Source: JAAYTL01 sp031460505 (lineage in GTDB: Bacteria > Bacillota > Clostridia > Tissierellales > Tissierellaceae). Taken from it: a stretch of DNA of 64,000 bases. The notes below the pieces were generated by a model. That model was given only the letters and a program-made list of their open reading frames with translations, made no database searches and was not told the origin of the DNA. Made by a program: the position numbers and the translations under genes. The stretch is from contig JAVKTT010000004.1 of NCBI GenBank assembly GCA_031460505.1, positions 1-64,000 of the forward strand. The letters run 5' to 3'. How positions within the stretch are numbered: the first letter of the stretch is position 1; each line of letters starts with the position of its first letter. Below, one piece after another: positions 53,936 through 62,848 of this stretch.

Positions 53936-56900
53936 CTAGTCTATAATTTCTAAATCGTGATGTTTTAACTCTTCTTTTAGCTTTTTCCCTAGTTCCCTAA
54001 GGAATGTATCTACCTGATCTACTGTTTTTAGATTATTTATCCTAGTTAATTCTCTAATTCTTATTTGTTTTGTTTCACGTTCTGAAATAGGCGCGATAGG
54101 ATCAATAATATCGACAGGTGGTTCAAACTCATCTATTTCCTTATATATTTTTTGTTCAAATGTTGTTCTAAAATTTAAGCTTCTTGTCTTTATTCCCTCT
54201 ATTCTAAGTATCTCTTTATAATTTTCAATATTATCCTTTAATCCATCAAAAATTACTTTATACTCTTCTTTAGTAGAACCTTTCACCCCTGGATGATCAG
54301 ATATTAATTCTAAATAGGATAAATCTTCTTTTATTTGCTTAAGTGATTCATTCTTCTTATCTTCAAGTATTTTATTGACTTCTTCTTCTATTATGTTTGC
54401 ATATTCAGGTATATCCTTGATCCTTCCATATGGTAAATAGTCATCCAATATATTTACTAAGTTTTCGTAAGCTTCTCTTATCAAGGATGTATTTAGGTAT
54501 TCAGAGTTCTCTTCATATAGCTTATGAATTTTAAGTCCCGTATCAAATAGCTCTTTTTGATTTCTAAAAAAACTTTTTACATATGAGATATCTTCTTCCC
54601 AGATTAATAAATCGTCTTCCATTTTTACAAACTTTCTAAATAATGGGATGTTTTCTCCACTTTCCATAAGGTCTTCAAAATACTCTAATCCCTTTTCTAA
54701 TAGTGATTTTCCAGGATATTTTCTGCCTTCATATTTCTCTAGATAATTATTTATTTCTGTTATTTGATTACTTATAAGGTTTTTTAGGTCTTCTCCTAAA
54801 CCATCCTCATCTTCATGGATGTTAGATCTATCCCATAACTCTCTGATAAGTCCTTTAACTTTTCTCAGCAATCTTTCATCAATCTCTTCTCTAATGGATA
54901 CAATTATCTTATCTTGCTCTGAACTTTTGGTTATTGTTTGTACTATATTGTTTGAAGCTGTTGTTAAATTTGAGCCTTGGTATTTTAAATTAATCTTTTG
55001 ATCTTTGAGTAATGTTAGAATAAGACCCAATATATCTAGCTCATTCCAACCATATGGTTTCTGACTAAAATGATCGATTATTGGCTTGATCCTAGTTTGC
55101 TTATTCATATCCCTTTCTAGTTTAATTAGATCGTGTACTTCTTTTATAGCCAGTTCATTTTTATTCACTAGGCTATCATCCATATTTACTTGTTGAGAAT
55201 CAATATTTAGTATATCTTGTAATTCATCCTTGTTTTTTATGAACTTATTTACATAAGTTAATTTTGTATACACTGAGTCAGTTAGCACTTTCATACCATT
55301 GTTAATTATTTCTTTTACTAATGATCCTTTTTTTTCAATCTTTTCTCCATCTATATATATGGTGGCACTTTTGATAGCATCTTCAAGATTTTCCCTTACT
55401 CTAGCTCTCCTAGTTCTCTCCTCATCAATTTTCCCATTTATTATGAGTCTTTTACTTGCTGCAAGCTCATTAATATTCAAAGTCCTTGTATATTCATTTA
55501 CTCTAAGTACTTCTTCCAACTCTTCTAGATATCCATTTTCAGGAAGCTTTATTATCATTTCTCCTGCATCTTTAGTTTGTAACATCAAATTTATTTCCGG
55601 AACATTATACATGACTGAAAGAGGAGATAATACATTGATTCCCAAATCAGCTGTTTGTCTTCCATATTCTTTCTCATCCATTTTCTTGTTGAAGTCAAAA
55701 TCGTAGTTTGGAGAATACCTATATCTTATGTTTTCATAGAATTGTCGAAACATATATTCTCGCAACTCTTTTTTTAGAAGCTCTTCATCTACCTTGGTTA
55801 GTTTTATATCCTTATTTACATCTTGTTCATCATCGGTTAAGAATATATATACTTCTCCATTTTTTTGAATTAAATATTCTCTTGTGAGTAAGCTTAGGGA
55901 CTTGGTTATTTTTTCTTTTAATGCTATTTTATCTTCATCAATTTTTGAAGCCATTAGTACTGTCAAATTGTCTACATTAGCTGGGAGCTCTTCTATATAT
56001 TTAATCATAAACAAGACTTTTAATAGATTTATATTGAATTCATCATTATTTAAGGCTGGATTTCTCTCTGCTCCATCTATAACCCTTTGAATTGATGGGT
56101 TTAAGAATTCATAAATGGTTTCATAGAAAGCATAAAATGGAATTAATATACCTTCCTCTTGATCTTTATAGTGAATTGCCGACTCCTTAAAGGCCGATAG
56201 CATAGATCTTTCACCTTCAGATAAATGTTTCCCAGAACTACCTCTTCTTCTTATTTGCTCAAATACATTTTGGAGTAATTTAAATTGGTATGGTACAAAG
56301 GGATAGACTGCTGCAAATTCATATTCATCTCTATATCCTAAAAAGTCTGATCTGCTATCTCTAAAGTTTATTAGGTTTTTTAGTACTGCTGATTTTTCGA
56401 AATATATTTGTTTAAGTCTTTCTTCCACATAGTCCTTTTTATCTAGTATACGCTTTGTAATTACTTCATCTACGGATATGGATGATAGTGAAAGTTTTGT
56501 ATCAAATCTACCTTGTATTTTGGAGAAGTCATTTTCTCTTATTCGTTTCGCTAATTCATCTATGGCTTCCTGAGATGTAACTATGAGCCATGCACGACCT
56601 TGACATTGGGATCCTAGTTCTTCAGCTATAGTCTGCAGATTTAACATCAGAGTGCTATCATCCCCTATGTATTGGCCCACCTCATCTACGAGAAAAACTA
56701 ATTTAGTATCTCTACTTTTAGTATCTAGATATTCTTTAACTTCTTTTGCAAATCCATGGATATCTATATCAAATTCCTTAGATCCATTTTTATGCCATTC
56801 TCTTGCTGATTCTTCAGACATTCCTGTTGCAACTGATAGAGCTTTTACAACTTGGTCTCTTATGAAATAAAATGCTCTTCTTCGTTCTTCCCAATTGTGA

Positions 56901-57469
56901 CCAGATATTCTTTCGAATTCTTCTCTGAATTTGTCATACTTGCCTTCTTCAGTAAGATATTTTTCCATATATGCTATGCCTGGACTTTCTCCATAGAACC
57001 CTTGATGATTATGAAACATCTTTAAGAATATCCTGAGCAAAGTATCCTGATCAGATTTGCCTGCCATAGGGCTTTTTGCATCAATATTAAACAAAATAAC
57101 CTCTGTATCTATATTTCCAGTCCTTTTCATATCCGCTAAAAACATCTTGTCCTCTATTTTCTCATCAAAATAGTCTATGGCCTCTTTACCTTCAACGACC
57201 TTGTTCTCTAATAAATAAGAAAGGATTTTTAAGAAATGTGATTTACCAGATCCAAAAAATCCAGAAATCCATACCCCTATTTTGTCTGTTGTACCATCAA
57301 TACTTTTTAAATAATTATCATAAAACTTATTAAGGTGTTTGTTGATCTCTCCTGTTACTACATATTCATCTAGCTCTTGATAAACATTATTCTCCTCATC
57401 GTGCCCTACCTTAATTACTCCACTTATTGGCCTTGTAATCTCCTTTTTGAACATTTCGTCTATTCGCAT
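53936..57469 (-). CDS. brxC: BREX P-loop ATPase BrxC
   Basis: 1177 residues. N-terminal P-loop module with ISGFFGSGKSHFLKILSYLL (Walker A near residue 70) and VFLVDEVGQYIG (Walker B). This is the DUF6079/PglY-type architecture, with long helical stretches in the C-terminal half. Core BREX component, probably the motor of the complex. ATG start behind GGGGG. It is 13 bp after brxB and 5 bp before pglX, so translation is likely coupled. Confidence 0.94.
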   Translation of the reverse strand: MRIDEMFKKEITRPISGVIKVGHDEENNVYQELDEYVVTGEINKHLNKFYDNYLKSIDGTTDKIGVWISGFFGSGKSHFLKILSYLLENKVVEGKEAIDYFDEKIEDKMFLADMKRTGNIDTEVILFNIDAKSPMAGKSDQDTLLRIFLKMFHNHQGFYGESPGIAYMEKYLTEEGKYDKFREEFERISGHNWEERRRAFYFIRDQVVKALSVATGMSEESAREWHKNGSKEFDIDIHGFAKEVKEYLDTKSRDTKLVFLVDEVGQYIGDDSTLMLNLQTIAEELGSQCQGRAWLIVTSQEAIDELAKRIRENDFSKIQGRFDTKLSLSSISVDEVITKRILDKKDYVEERLKQIYFEKSAVLKNLINFRDSRSDFLGYRDEYEFAAVYPFVPYQFKLLQNVFEQIRRRGSSGKHLSEGERSMLSAFKESAIHYKDQEEGILIPFYAFYETIYEFLNPSIQRVIDGAERNPALNNDEFNINLLKVLFMIKYIEELPANVDNLTVLMASKIDEDKIALKEKITKSLSLLTREYLIQKNGEVYIFLTDDEQDVNKDIKLTKVDEELLKKELREYMFRQFYENIRYRYSPNYDFDFNKKMDEKEYGRQTADLGINVLSPLSVMYNVPEINLMLQTKDAGEMIIKLPENGYLEELEEVLRVNEYTRTLNINELAASKRLIINGKIDEERTRRARVRENLEDAIKSATIYIDGEKIEKKGSLVKEIINNGMKVLTDSVYTKLTYVNKFIKNKDELQDILNIDSQQVNMDDSLVNKNELAIKEVHDLIKLERDMNKQTRIKPIIDHFSQKPYGWNELDILGLILTLLKDQKINLKYQGSNLTTASNNIVQTITKSSEQDKIIVSIREEIDERLLRKVKGLIRELWDRSNIHEDEDGLGEDLKNLISNQITEINNYLEKYEGRKYPGKSLLEKGLEYFEDLMESGENIPLFRKFVKMEDDLLIWEEDISYVKSFFRNQKELFDTGLKIHKLYEENSEYLNTSLIREAYENLVNILDDYLPYGRIKDIPEYANIIEEEVNKILEDKKNESLKQIKEDLSYLELISDHPGVKGSTKEEYKVIFDGLKDNIENYKEILRIEGIKTRSLNFRTTFEQKIYKEIDEFEPPVDIIDPIAPISERETKQIRIRELTRINNLKTVDQVDTFLRELGKKLKEELKHHDLEIID

Positions 57470-57482
57470 TGATATCCCCCTT

Positions 57483-58052
57483 TTATTTAATATCTATCAG
57501 TCTAAAGGCTCTATAATAACCTTTTTCCATGATTCCAAATAGCTTTAGATACATTTCATCATATTGTCCAGGATAAAACATAATTAATGGCTTGTCATGA
57601 ATTATTTCCATTAAATTATTTAGGATGCTATGTGATCTTAAAAATGGAAATGCCTTACCTACTCCCGAGATAAATATTACATCAAAATTCTTAGATTCCT
57701 CGTGTATCTTATCCATAAAGACTGTTGGTTCACACAATAACTCCATTCCATCGTATAAAGCATCTTTCCCTTCCATTTTCTCCATCTCAAACAAAGTTTC
57801 AAGTATATTCATCTCTTTGGCCAAGTCAAATATCATATTATATAGATCAAATTCAATAATTTTAATATTTGAAGTAGGTTTCTCAAATTCTCTTATTATA
57901 TGTTTGATGTGGTCTCTTACTAGTAGCTCTTCTTTAGGGTCATAATCAAATACATAAAAAGATATTTCATTACCTAGTCCCCTACCTTCAAGGAACTTTT
58001 CTTCTTTTATTTTTGGTATTAATAGATCTAATCTTTCCTTTAGATTGGTCAT
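57483..58052 (-). CDS. brxB: BREX protein BrxB (DUF1788)
   Basis: 189 residues matching DUF1788: an N-terminal ERLDLLIPKIKEEKFLEGRGLGNEISFYVFDYDP block, then FDVIFISGVGKAFPFLRSHSILNNL and KPLIMFYPGQYD. Core gene of type 1 BREX, function unclear. It lies 26 bp after brxA. Confidence 0.94.
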   Translation of the reverse strand: MTNLKERLDLLIPKIKEEKFLEGRGLGNEISFYVFDYDPKEELLVRDHIKHIIREFEKPTSNIKIIEFDLYNMIFDLAKEMNILETLFEMEKMEGKDALYDGMELLCEPTVFMDKIHEESKNFDVIFISGVGKAFPFLRSHSILNNLMEIIHDKPLIMFYPGQYDEMYLKLFGIMEKGYYRAFRLIDIK

Positions 58053-58078
58053 TTCTTTACCTTCACCTCAGTCTGTAA

Positions 58079-58672
58079 CTATTCAAATATATTTACAAAA
58101 TACTCTGCATTGTTATTCTCTAATGTTTTCTTTAAGTATGTGCTGAAGAACATTCTATTTAGGATACCAGAGTTCAAGTCCACTAGAACTCCTGCATCAA
58201 TTAATATCTTCAGAAATACCTGTCTTAGTTTATTAAGGGTTGCTTCTGTATATTTTGAAAACCTTTCGTTTTGTTCTTGCTTCTCTATAAAATAGGAGTT
58301 TATATCTTTTTTCTCTAGATATAAGCTATTTGTCTTATACTTTTCTTTAATAATCTCTAGCATAAATTCTTTAAATAGTAGATCTTCTTCCATAATTGCA
58401 TATAGGTTTATCATTCTTCCATTTTCCATACTGTCTTCTATCAATACACCCCTTAAATCTTTACTTAATAGTTTCGCTCTTCTATATAATGTAGGAAATG
58501 CTCTTTGAGCACTGGATAACTTCTTGTGCTGAAATATATTCTCTTCTAGTACTTTTGTTTTAATTTCCTTTTCTGAAAGACCTTGATCTATTAATTCTGC
58601 AACCTGCTTTATTTCATAGAATAGGAACCATGCACCTGTAAGATTTGCAGTATATTTTTTCTCGTTCATCAT
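58079..58672 (-). CDS. brxA: BREX protein BrxA (DUF1819)
   Basis: 197 residues of the DUF1819 family: YTANLTGAWFLFYEIKQVAELI, the helical middle QRAFPTLYRRAKLLS, and the C-terminal ILIDAGVLVDLNSGILNR. Small winged-helix-type protein conserved as the first core gene of type 1 BREX. It follows the 82-residue gene by 10 bp. Confidence 0.93.
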   Translation of the reverse strand: MMNEKKYTANLTGAWFLFYEIKQVAELIDQGLSEKEIKTKVLEENIFQHKKLSSAQRAFPTLYRRAKLLSKDLRGVLIEDSMENGRMINLYAIMEEDLLFKEFMLEIIKEKYKTNSLYLEKKDINSYFIEKQEQNERFSKYTEATLNKLRQVFLKILIDAGVLVDLNSGILNRMFFSTYLKKTLENNNAEYFVNIFE

Positions 58673-58682
58673 ATTCCTCCAT

Positions 58683-58931
58683 CTACTCTATCTTTATGTC
58701 TATATCTAACACCTTCTGTACTACTTCTAGCCTTCTTTTACCACACTGTTGTTTTAATATAGTGGTGAAATTATCATCTTTAACAAATTTGGATTCGTTA
58801 TTTCGATATAGTACCCTAATTTGCTGCATCATATTTTCCTCTGAAATCCCATCTTCCCAATATCCATCTATTATTTGGTTTATTACCTCCGCTAATTCTC
58901 TTTGAGTTTTATAAAACATTTTTACTTCCAT
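58683..58931 (-). CDS. Small protein leading the BREX operon
   Basis: 82 residues, helical (MEVKMFYKTQRELAEVINQI, then QQCGKRRLEVVQKVLDI). It resembles, from memory, a short conserved Firmicute family labelled TIGR04540; this is unverified. GAGGTG lies before the ATG; an in-frame ATG four codons later is possible. It is the first gene after the BREX promoter region and 10 bp from brxA, so it is probably an operon member. It has no recognisable DNA-binding domain of the BrxR type. Confidence 0.7.
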   Translation of the reverse strand: MEVKMFYKTQRELAEVINQIIDGYWEDGISEENMMQQIRVLYRNNESKFVKDDNFTTILKQQCGKRRLEVVQKVLDIDIKIE

Positions 58932-58972
58932 GGTTCACCTCACTAATTTTACTTATTTTTTACTATGATTAT

Positions 58973-59001
58973 ATTTTATTCTTACTTTTTGTATAAAGCA
59001 A
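58973..59001 (-). promoter_or_regulatory. Putative BREX operon promoter
   Basis: Minus-strand -35 TTGCTT (58996-59001), a 17-bp spacer and -10 TAAAAT (58973-58978), with an alternative TATAAT at 58968-58973. It lies about 42 bp before the first BREX-operon gene. The remainder of the 307-bp gap 58932-59238 holds only a 33-codon frame and no repeat that I noticed. Confidence 0.5.
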
Positions 59002-59131
59002 GGGAAATATGTGCTTTTATTGAAATAACTATTTCTAATATATTTTATTAAAAATGCGCATTTATAGCTAACCATCCTTATATCCATTAGAATAAAGGAA
59101 ACTTACTTTCTTCAGATGGCAATTGTAAAAT

Positions 59132-59233
59132 TTATTCAATAGCTTTATCAAGACCAAGCCCAGCATCAGTAGAGTAGATTTCAGCTAAAATTTGACTTGC
59201 AATCAAATTAAATTTAAAAGAATTTAACATCAT
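59132..59233 (-). other. 33-codon open frame, possible gene remnant
   Basis: Starts ATG ATG just 5 bp after the PLD-like gene's stop and encodes MMLNSFKFNLIASQILAEI followed by YSTDAGLGLDKAIE. It has no ribosome-binding site, but the composition looks protein-like. It could be the remnant of a fifth gene of the upstream operon. Confidence 0.3.
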
Positions 59234-59238
59234 AATAA

Positions 59239-60531
59239 CTATATATTCTCAAAACCTTCCGCATAGGATCTTATCTGTATTCCTTTTTCATTAGATGTTT
59301 TATGAGATTCTAGTATACTCATAAATTCTTCATTTTCATTAATAAGTTCATCTGAAACATCTAAAGTGAAGGTTTCTATATCAATTTTTGATATAAGATC
59401 AGAATCAAGTGGAAACTTTAACTTATCCATTATAAACTTTTCTATAGCCTCTTCAAAACAGCTTTCTTCGTTATTTTCGTTTAATTTACTTTGCATATAT
59501 CTATCACATTTTAGTACAATTCTTTCCATATCTACTGACATTAAATATTCTACTAATTCACTCTTACTATTATCTACTATCTTCGTGACACTCGAACTTC
59601 CTGACCCATCTGTTACTTTCTTCTTAAAAATTTGTATCTCATTTTCTAATTCATTTCTAAATTCTTTTATATTTTCTACATCTATCAAACTACCAAATTT
59701 TTTAAAATCAAACAAATATTTTTCTTTAATACTCTCAACATTTTTTAAATATTCTTTGTATTCAGCAACATCTCTAATATCTCGGGCATTAAAAACCCTC
59801 CAACTGCTTTTAAGCCTTTCTGTCGATTTAATTAATCTGTTAAATGGTCCAAGATCTATGCTTTTGTTTTCTATCTTGCCTCTAACAATCACATTTATCA
59901 ATTTATAATTATTCCTATAGAACAAAGTTCTTCTCAATTTTAATGGGTCTACAGCAGGGATTTGTTCTAAAGCTTCTATAGTCTCTTTAATTTTAGATTC
60001 TATAGTATCTTCATTTGGATTTTTAAGTGCTTTAAACTTTTCAAAATATATAACATTTTTATCACGTTCATCCTTGGTAGATGTTTCACAATGAAGATAA
60101 TTTGAACTATCTATATTTAGTTGTTCTAAGATCCTATCAACTAATACTGAATTACCAATAAAACCATTCGGAAACGTAAAGTCTAATGGTTCATTCTCCC
60201 ACGCTAATGCTGCTGGAGCAAATATCAGTACTCTGTTATCTACGATTACAATTGATAATCTAATATGGGTAACAGTTTGTACATTTAGTAATTTTATGTT
60301 ATTAAGAATAACATCAAGAGCAGCTTCTTCACCAAATCCAAAACGAATTGCCTGATCTCCCTCTTCAACAAACATTTTTACTTTAATACCATTATCTATA
60401 ATCTTACTTAAAATTGCATTGACTTCAGATTCATAGTATGCAGGTTTAGCAATTATAATTTTTTCTTCTGCACTTTCAAGAAAATCAATTATGCTGTCTT
60501 TTGTCACCTTTACAAAATCAAGATCTTGCAT
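59239..60531 (-). CDS. PLD-like-fold protein lacking the HKD motif
   Basis: 430 residues. The N-terminal 150 look like one phospholipase-D-type lobe (FLESAEEKIIIAKPAYYES, IDNGIKVKMFVEEGDQAIR, LSIVIVDNRVLIFAPAALAW) but contain no HxKxxxxD. The rest is helical, rich in Lys/Glu, ending in an acidic segment. Such lobes also serve as sensor domains (TrmB type). GGGGG site before the ATG; 12 bp after the DUF1848 gene. Last gene of the four-gene operon. Function unknown. Confidence 0.7.
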   Translation of the reverse strand: MQDLDFVKVTKDSIIDFLESAEEKIIIAKPAYYESEVNAILSKIIDNGIKVKMFVEEGDQAIRFGFGEEAALDVILNNIKLLNVQTVTHIRLSIVIVDNRVLIFAPAALAWENEPLDFTFPNGFIGNSVLVDRILEQLNIDSSNYLHCETSTKDERDKNVIYFEKFKALKNPNEDTIESKIKETIEALEQIPAVDPLKLRRTLFYRNNYKLINVIVRGKIENKSIDLGPFNRLIKSTERLKSSWRVFNARDIRDVAEYKEYLKNVESIKEKYLFDFKKFGSLIDVENIKEFRNELENEIQIFKKKVTDGSGSSSVTKIVDNSKSELVEYLMSVDMERIVLKCDRYMQSKLNENNEESCFEEAIEKFIMDKLKFPLDSDLISKIDIETFTLDVSDELINENEEFMSILESHKTSNEKGIQIRSYAEGFENI

Positions 60532-60543
60532 TTGAGCATCCCC

Positions 60544-61485
60544 CTAATCAAAAAATGTAGATTGAACATATTCCCTTTTATAAGAAACCATCTTTCTTTC
60601 ATAAATAACATCACCAAGTTCTATATTACCTACTAAAAACGGTGAATTCACATCGTGATTCATTACATTATTTCTTACTGTTTTATCACTAAAGTTGGCA
60701 TAGCAATATAAACACCCATTTTTACAAGTGTTATATGCACCAATATCTATGCTTGATATGCATCCACAGATATCTCTTTGACTTTTATCCTTATTAATAT
60801 CTAAATCTTGTCCGACGATTTTTGATATTAGCTTGTCATCTATACATTTAGCATGATTTATTGCAACACTTGATAGATCTATCTCTTCGGAACAAGTTTT
60901 TAATGCTAGATTATATTTACTAGCGATCTTAGATAGACTTTCTCCTAGTTGTACCATAGTATAATTAGGGATGCTCTCAGGGTTTATATGTTTCATATTT
61001 CTTTCAGTTTTCCTGTATAAATCTATAAAACTAATAATACATAGATCAGTATATCCAGCTAATTTTGATGCAATTCTTTCATAATTTTCTTTATGATAAT
61101 TTACAGTTAATTTATTAGTTAGCATAATAGGATCATATCTCCATACTACTCTTTCTCTACCAATAAGTTGAGAAAGTTCTATAAAAGAATTTATTATTTG
61201 ATCTTTATCTTGTACATTTGTTTCTATGTCCTTATTATAAGGAGTTATTGTTACTTGAAAGTAATAATTGTAGCTTCTTAATTCATTTAATCTTCTAATA
61301 ATTTTGGTTGGATCTTTAGTCCAAAAAACAATACAATCGATGAGTGATGGACTTAATTCAATTTTGCTTACTTGATGATAATTCATTGGATTACGTACTA
61401 ATACAAACCCTTCATTTAATCTATTGAAAAACCATTCAGTATAAAATGCTGGTATATCAGTCCTTCTGCTTACACTTAAAATCAT
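60544..61485 (-). CDS. DUF1848 radical-SAM-type protein
   Basis: 313 residues matching DUF1848: opens MILSVSRRTDIPAFYTEWF and RNPMNYHQVSKIELSPSLIDCIVFWTKDP. It ends with the C-terminal Cys cluster CGCISSIDIGAYNTCKNG then CLYCYANFS (C-x3-C-x2-C), as in the family, where the cluster is C-terminal rather than N-terminal. It probably binds a 4Fe-4S cluster and SAM. Reaction unknown. It lies 13 bp after the Rsm22-like gene. Confidence 0.85.
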   Translation of the reverse strand: MILSVSRRTDIPAFYTEWFFNRLNEGFVLVRNPMNYHQVSKIELSPSLIDCIVFWTKDPTKIIRRLNELRSYNYYFQVTITPYNKDIETNVQDKDQIINSFIELSQLIGRERVVWRYDPIMLTNKLTVNYHKENYERIASKLAGYTDLCIISFIDLYRKTERNMKHINPESIPNYTMVQLGESLSKIASKYNLALKTCSEEIDLSSVAINHAKCIDDKLISKIVGQDLDINKDKSQRDICGCISSIDIGAYNTCKNGCLYCYANFSDKTVRNNVMNHDVNSPFLVGNIELGDVIYERKMVSYKREYVQSTFFD

Positions 61486-61498
61486 GACCCCATTCTCC

Positions 61499-62848
61499 TT
61501 AATATTCTATATGAACTTTACTATGGTCAGTTAAATATAGCTTTATCTTATTTTCTTCTGATGCTACTTTAACCTTTTTTAAGTTTATTCTTTCAGATGC
61601 TATAATTGGTACATCAGCAAAATATTTGCATATCTCTTCATCGCTGATTATTAGACAATAATCTGAATAGCCCTCTCCAAAACTTGTAGTTCCATCGCAT
61701 AGAGCAATTATTTTACCACTTTTCGTGTCTACTACGGTTCTAATCATGGCCATTAAATTCACAGTTTCTCCACAATAATCTTTCAATTCCTCTAATTTAT
61801 TATAAAATTGTTGGTTCTTGATCACTTCATATTTCTTCATTCCATCAATTCTTAGTACCACATAACTAAATGGAACATCGGGTCTAAGTTTTTTAGACAA
61901 CCCATAGTTACTTAAGTATTTGTAAATAGTAGGTACTTTCCAGTAGGTTCTTGTCATACTAATACAATTACAAGAATAATCGTTTTTTTCTTCCCAAATT
62001 CTGTTACACGGTGAAAATAGATTATATGTAGCTTTACTGATTAATTTATTTCTAGTTCTCTTTAAGGATTCAATATTAGGGAAATCTCCTGGTTCAATTA
62101 CTATCATAGAGCCATTTTCTTCAATATATTTACTAAGATTTTCTAATATAGCCGCACCTTTTCTGTTATTGTCTAGTTCATTAATAGCTAGAACGTTGCT
62201 CATTGCTATTATATCAAACTTTCCTAACTCATCATTTTTGTAAGTTTCAGTAACAAGATCATTAAGGGCGCTCAATATATCAATCGAGAGGTTAGAAGGT
62301 AAATATTTTTTAATTGAATTAACAATATTCTTAGCTATTTTAATGAACTCAGCTTCTTTATCTATTAATGTAAATGATAATGAGAACTGTAAACAACTGT
62401 ATCTAGTAGCCATTTCCTTATAAAACTCTATTATTCCCAAAGTAATTGATCCAGGTCCTGTGCCTATATCTAAAACTTTTAAACTAGGCCTTAGTAGGTT
62501 CTTGACATGAAGGTCAATTAAGGGTTTCCATACTTTGAAAATATTACAAGGTAAATAATACATTAAATATGGTAAATAAAAGTTGATATAATCTACCTTT
62601 TTATTCTCATTAAACTTACTATTTAATACTTTAATGGTATTGTTGATAAATTCAATAGGTAATTTTTTTAACTTATCATCTAACGTAAAATCTTTGTTAT
62701 GTGGTATTTTAAATTCATCTAGAACAATATTTAATATCTCTGATTCTATATAATATGGTACTTCTCTTAATTCTTTAAAGGAACTATATAATAAAAGAAT
62801 ATCTTCATCCTCACTAACTAAGGTATTATCCAATTCATCAACTCTCAT
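61499..62848 (-). CDS. Rsm22-like SAM-dependent methyltransferase
   Basis: 449 residues. SAM motif KVLDIGTGPGSITLGI near residue 128; MSNVLAINEL in the motif-IV-like position; MIVIEPGDFPNIESLKRTRN. A late Cys-rich stretch has C residues in LFSPCNRIWEE and YSCNCISM, and the Rsm22 block DVPFSYVVLRIDG. Rsm22 proteins act on or assemble with the small ribosomal subunit and some bind Fe-S. The start overlaps the TPR gene's stop by 11 bp with AAAGAGGTAG upstream, so translation is coupled. Confidence 0.78.
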   Translation of the reverse strand: MRVDELDNTLVSEDEDILLLYSSFKELREVPYYIESEILNIVLDEFKIPHNKDFTLDDKLKKLPIEFINNTIKVLNSKFNENKKVDYINFYLPYLMYYLPCNIFKVWKPLIDLHVKNLLRPSLKVLDIGTGPGSITLGIIEFYKEMATRYSCLQFSLSFTLIDKEAEFIKIAKNIVNSIKKYLPSNLSIDILSALNDLVTETYKNDELGKFDIIAMSNVLAINELDNNRKGAAILENLSKYIEENGSMIVIEPGDFPNIESLKRTRNKLISKATYNLFSPCNRIWEEKNDYSCNCISMTRTYWKVPTIYKYLSNYGLSKKLRPDVPFSYVVLRIDGMKKYEVIKNQQFYNKLEELKDYCGETVNLMAMIRTVVDTKSGKIIALCDGTTSFGEGYSDYCLIISDEEICKYFADVPIIASERINLKKVKVASEENKIKLYLTDHSKVHIEY

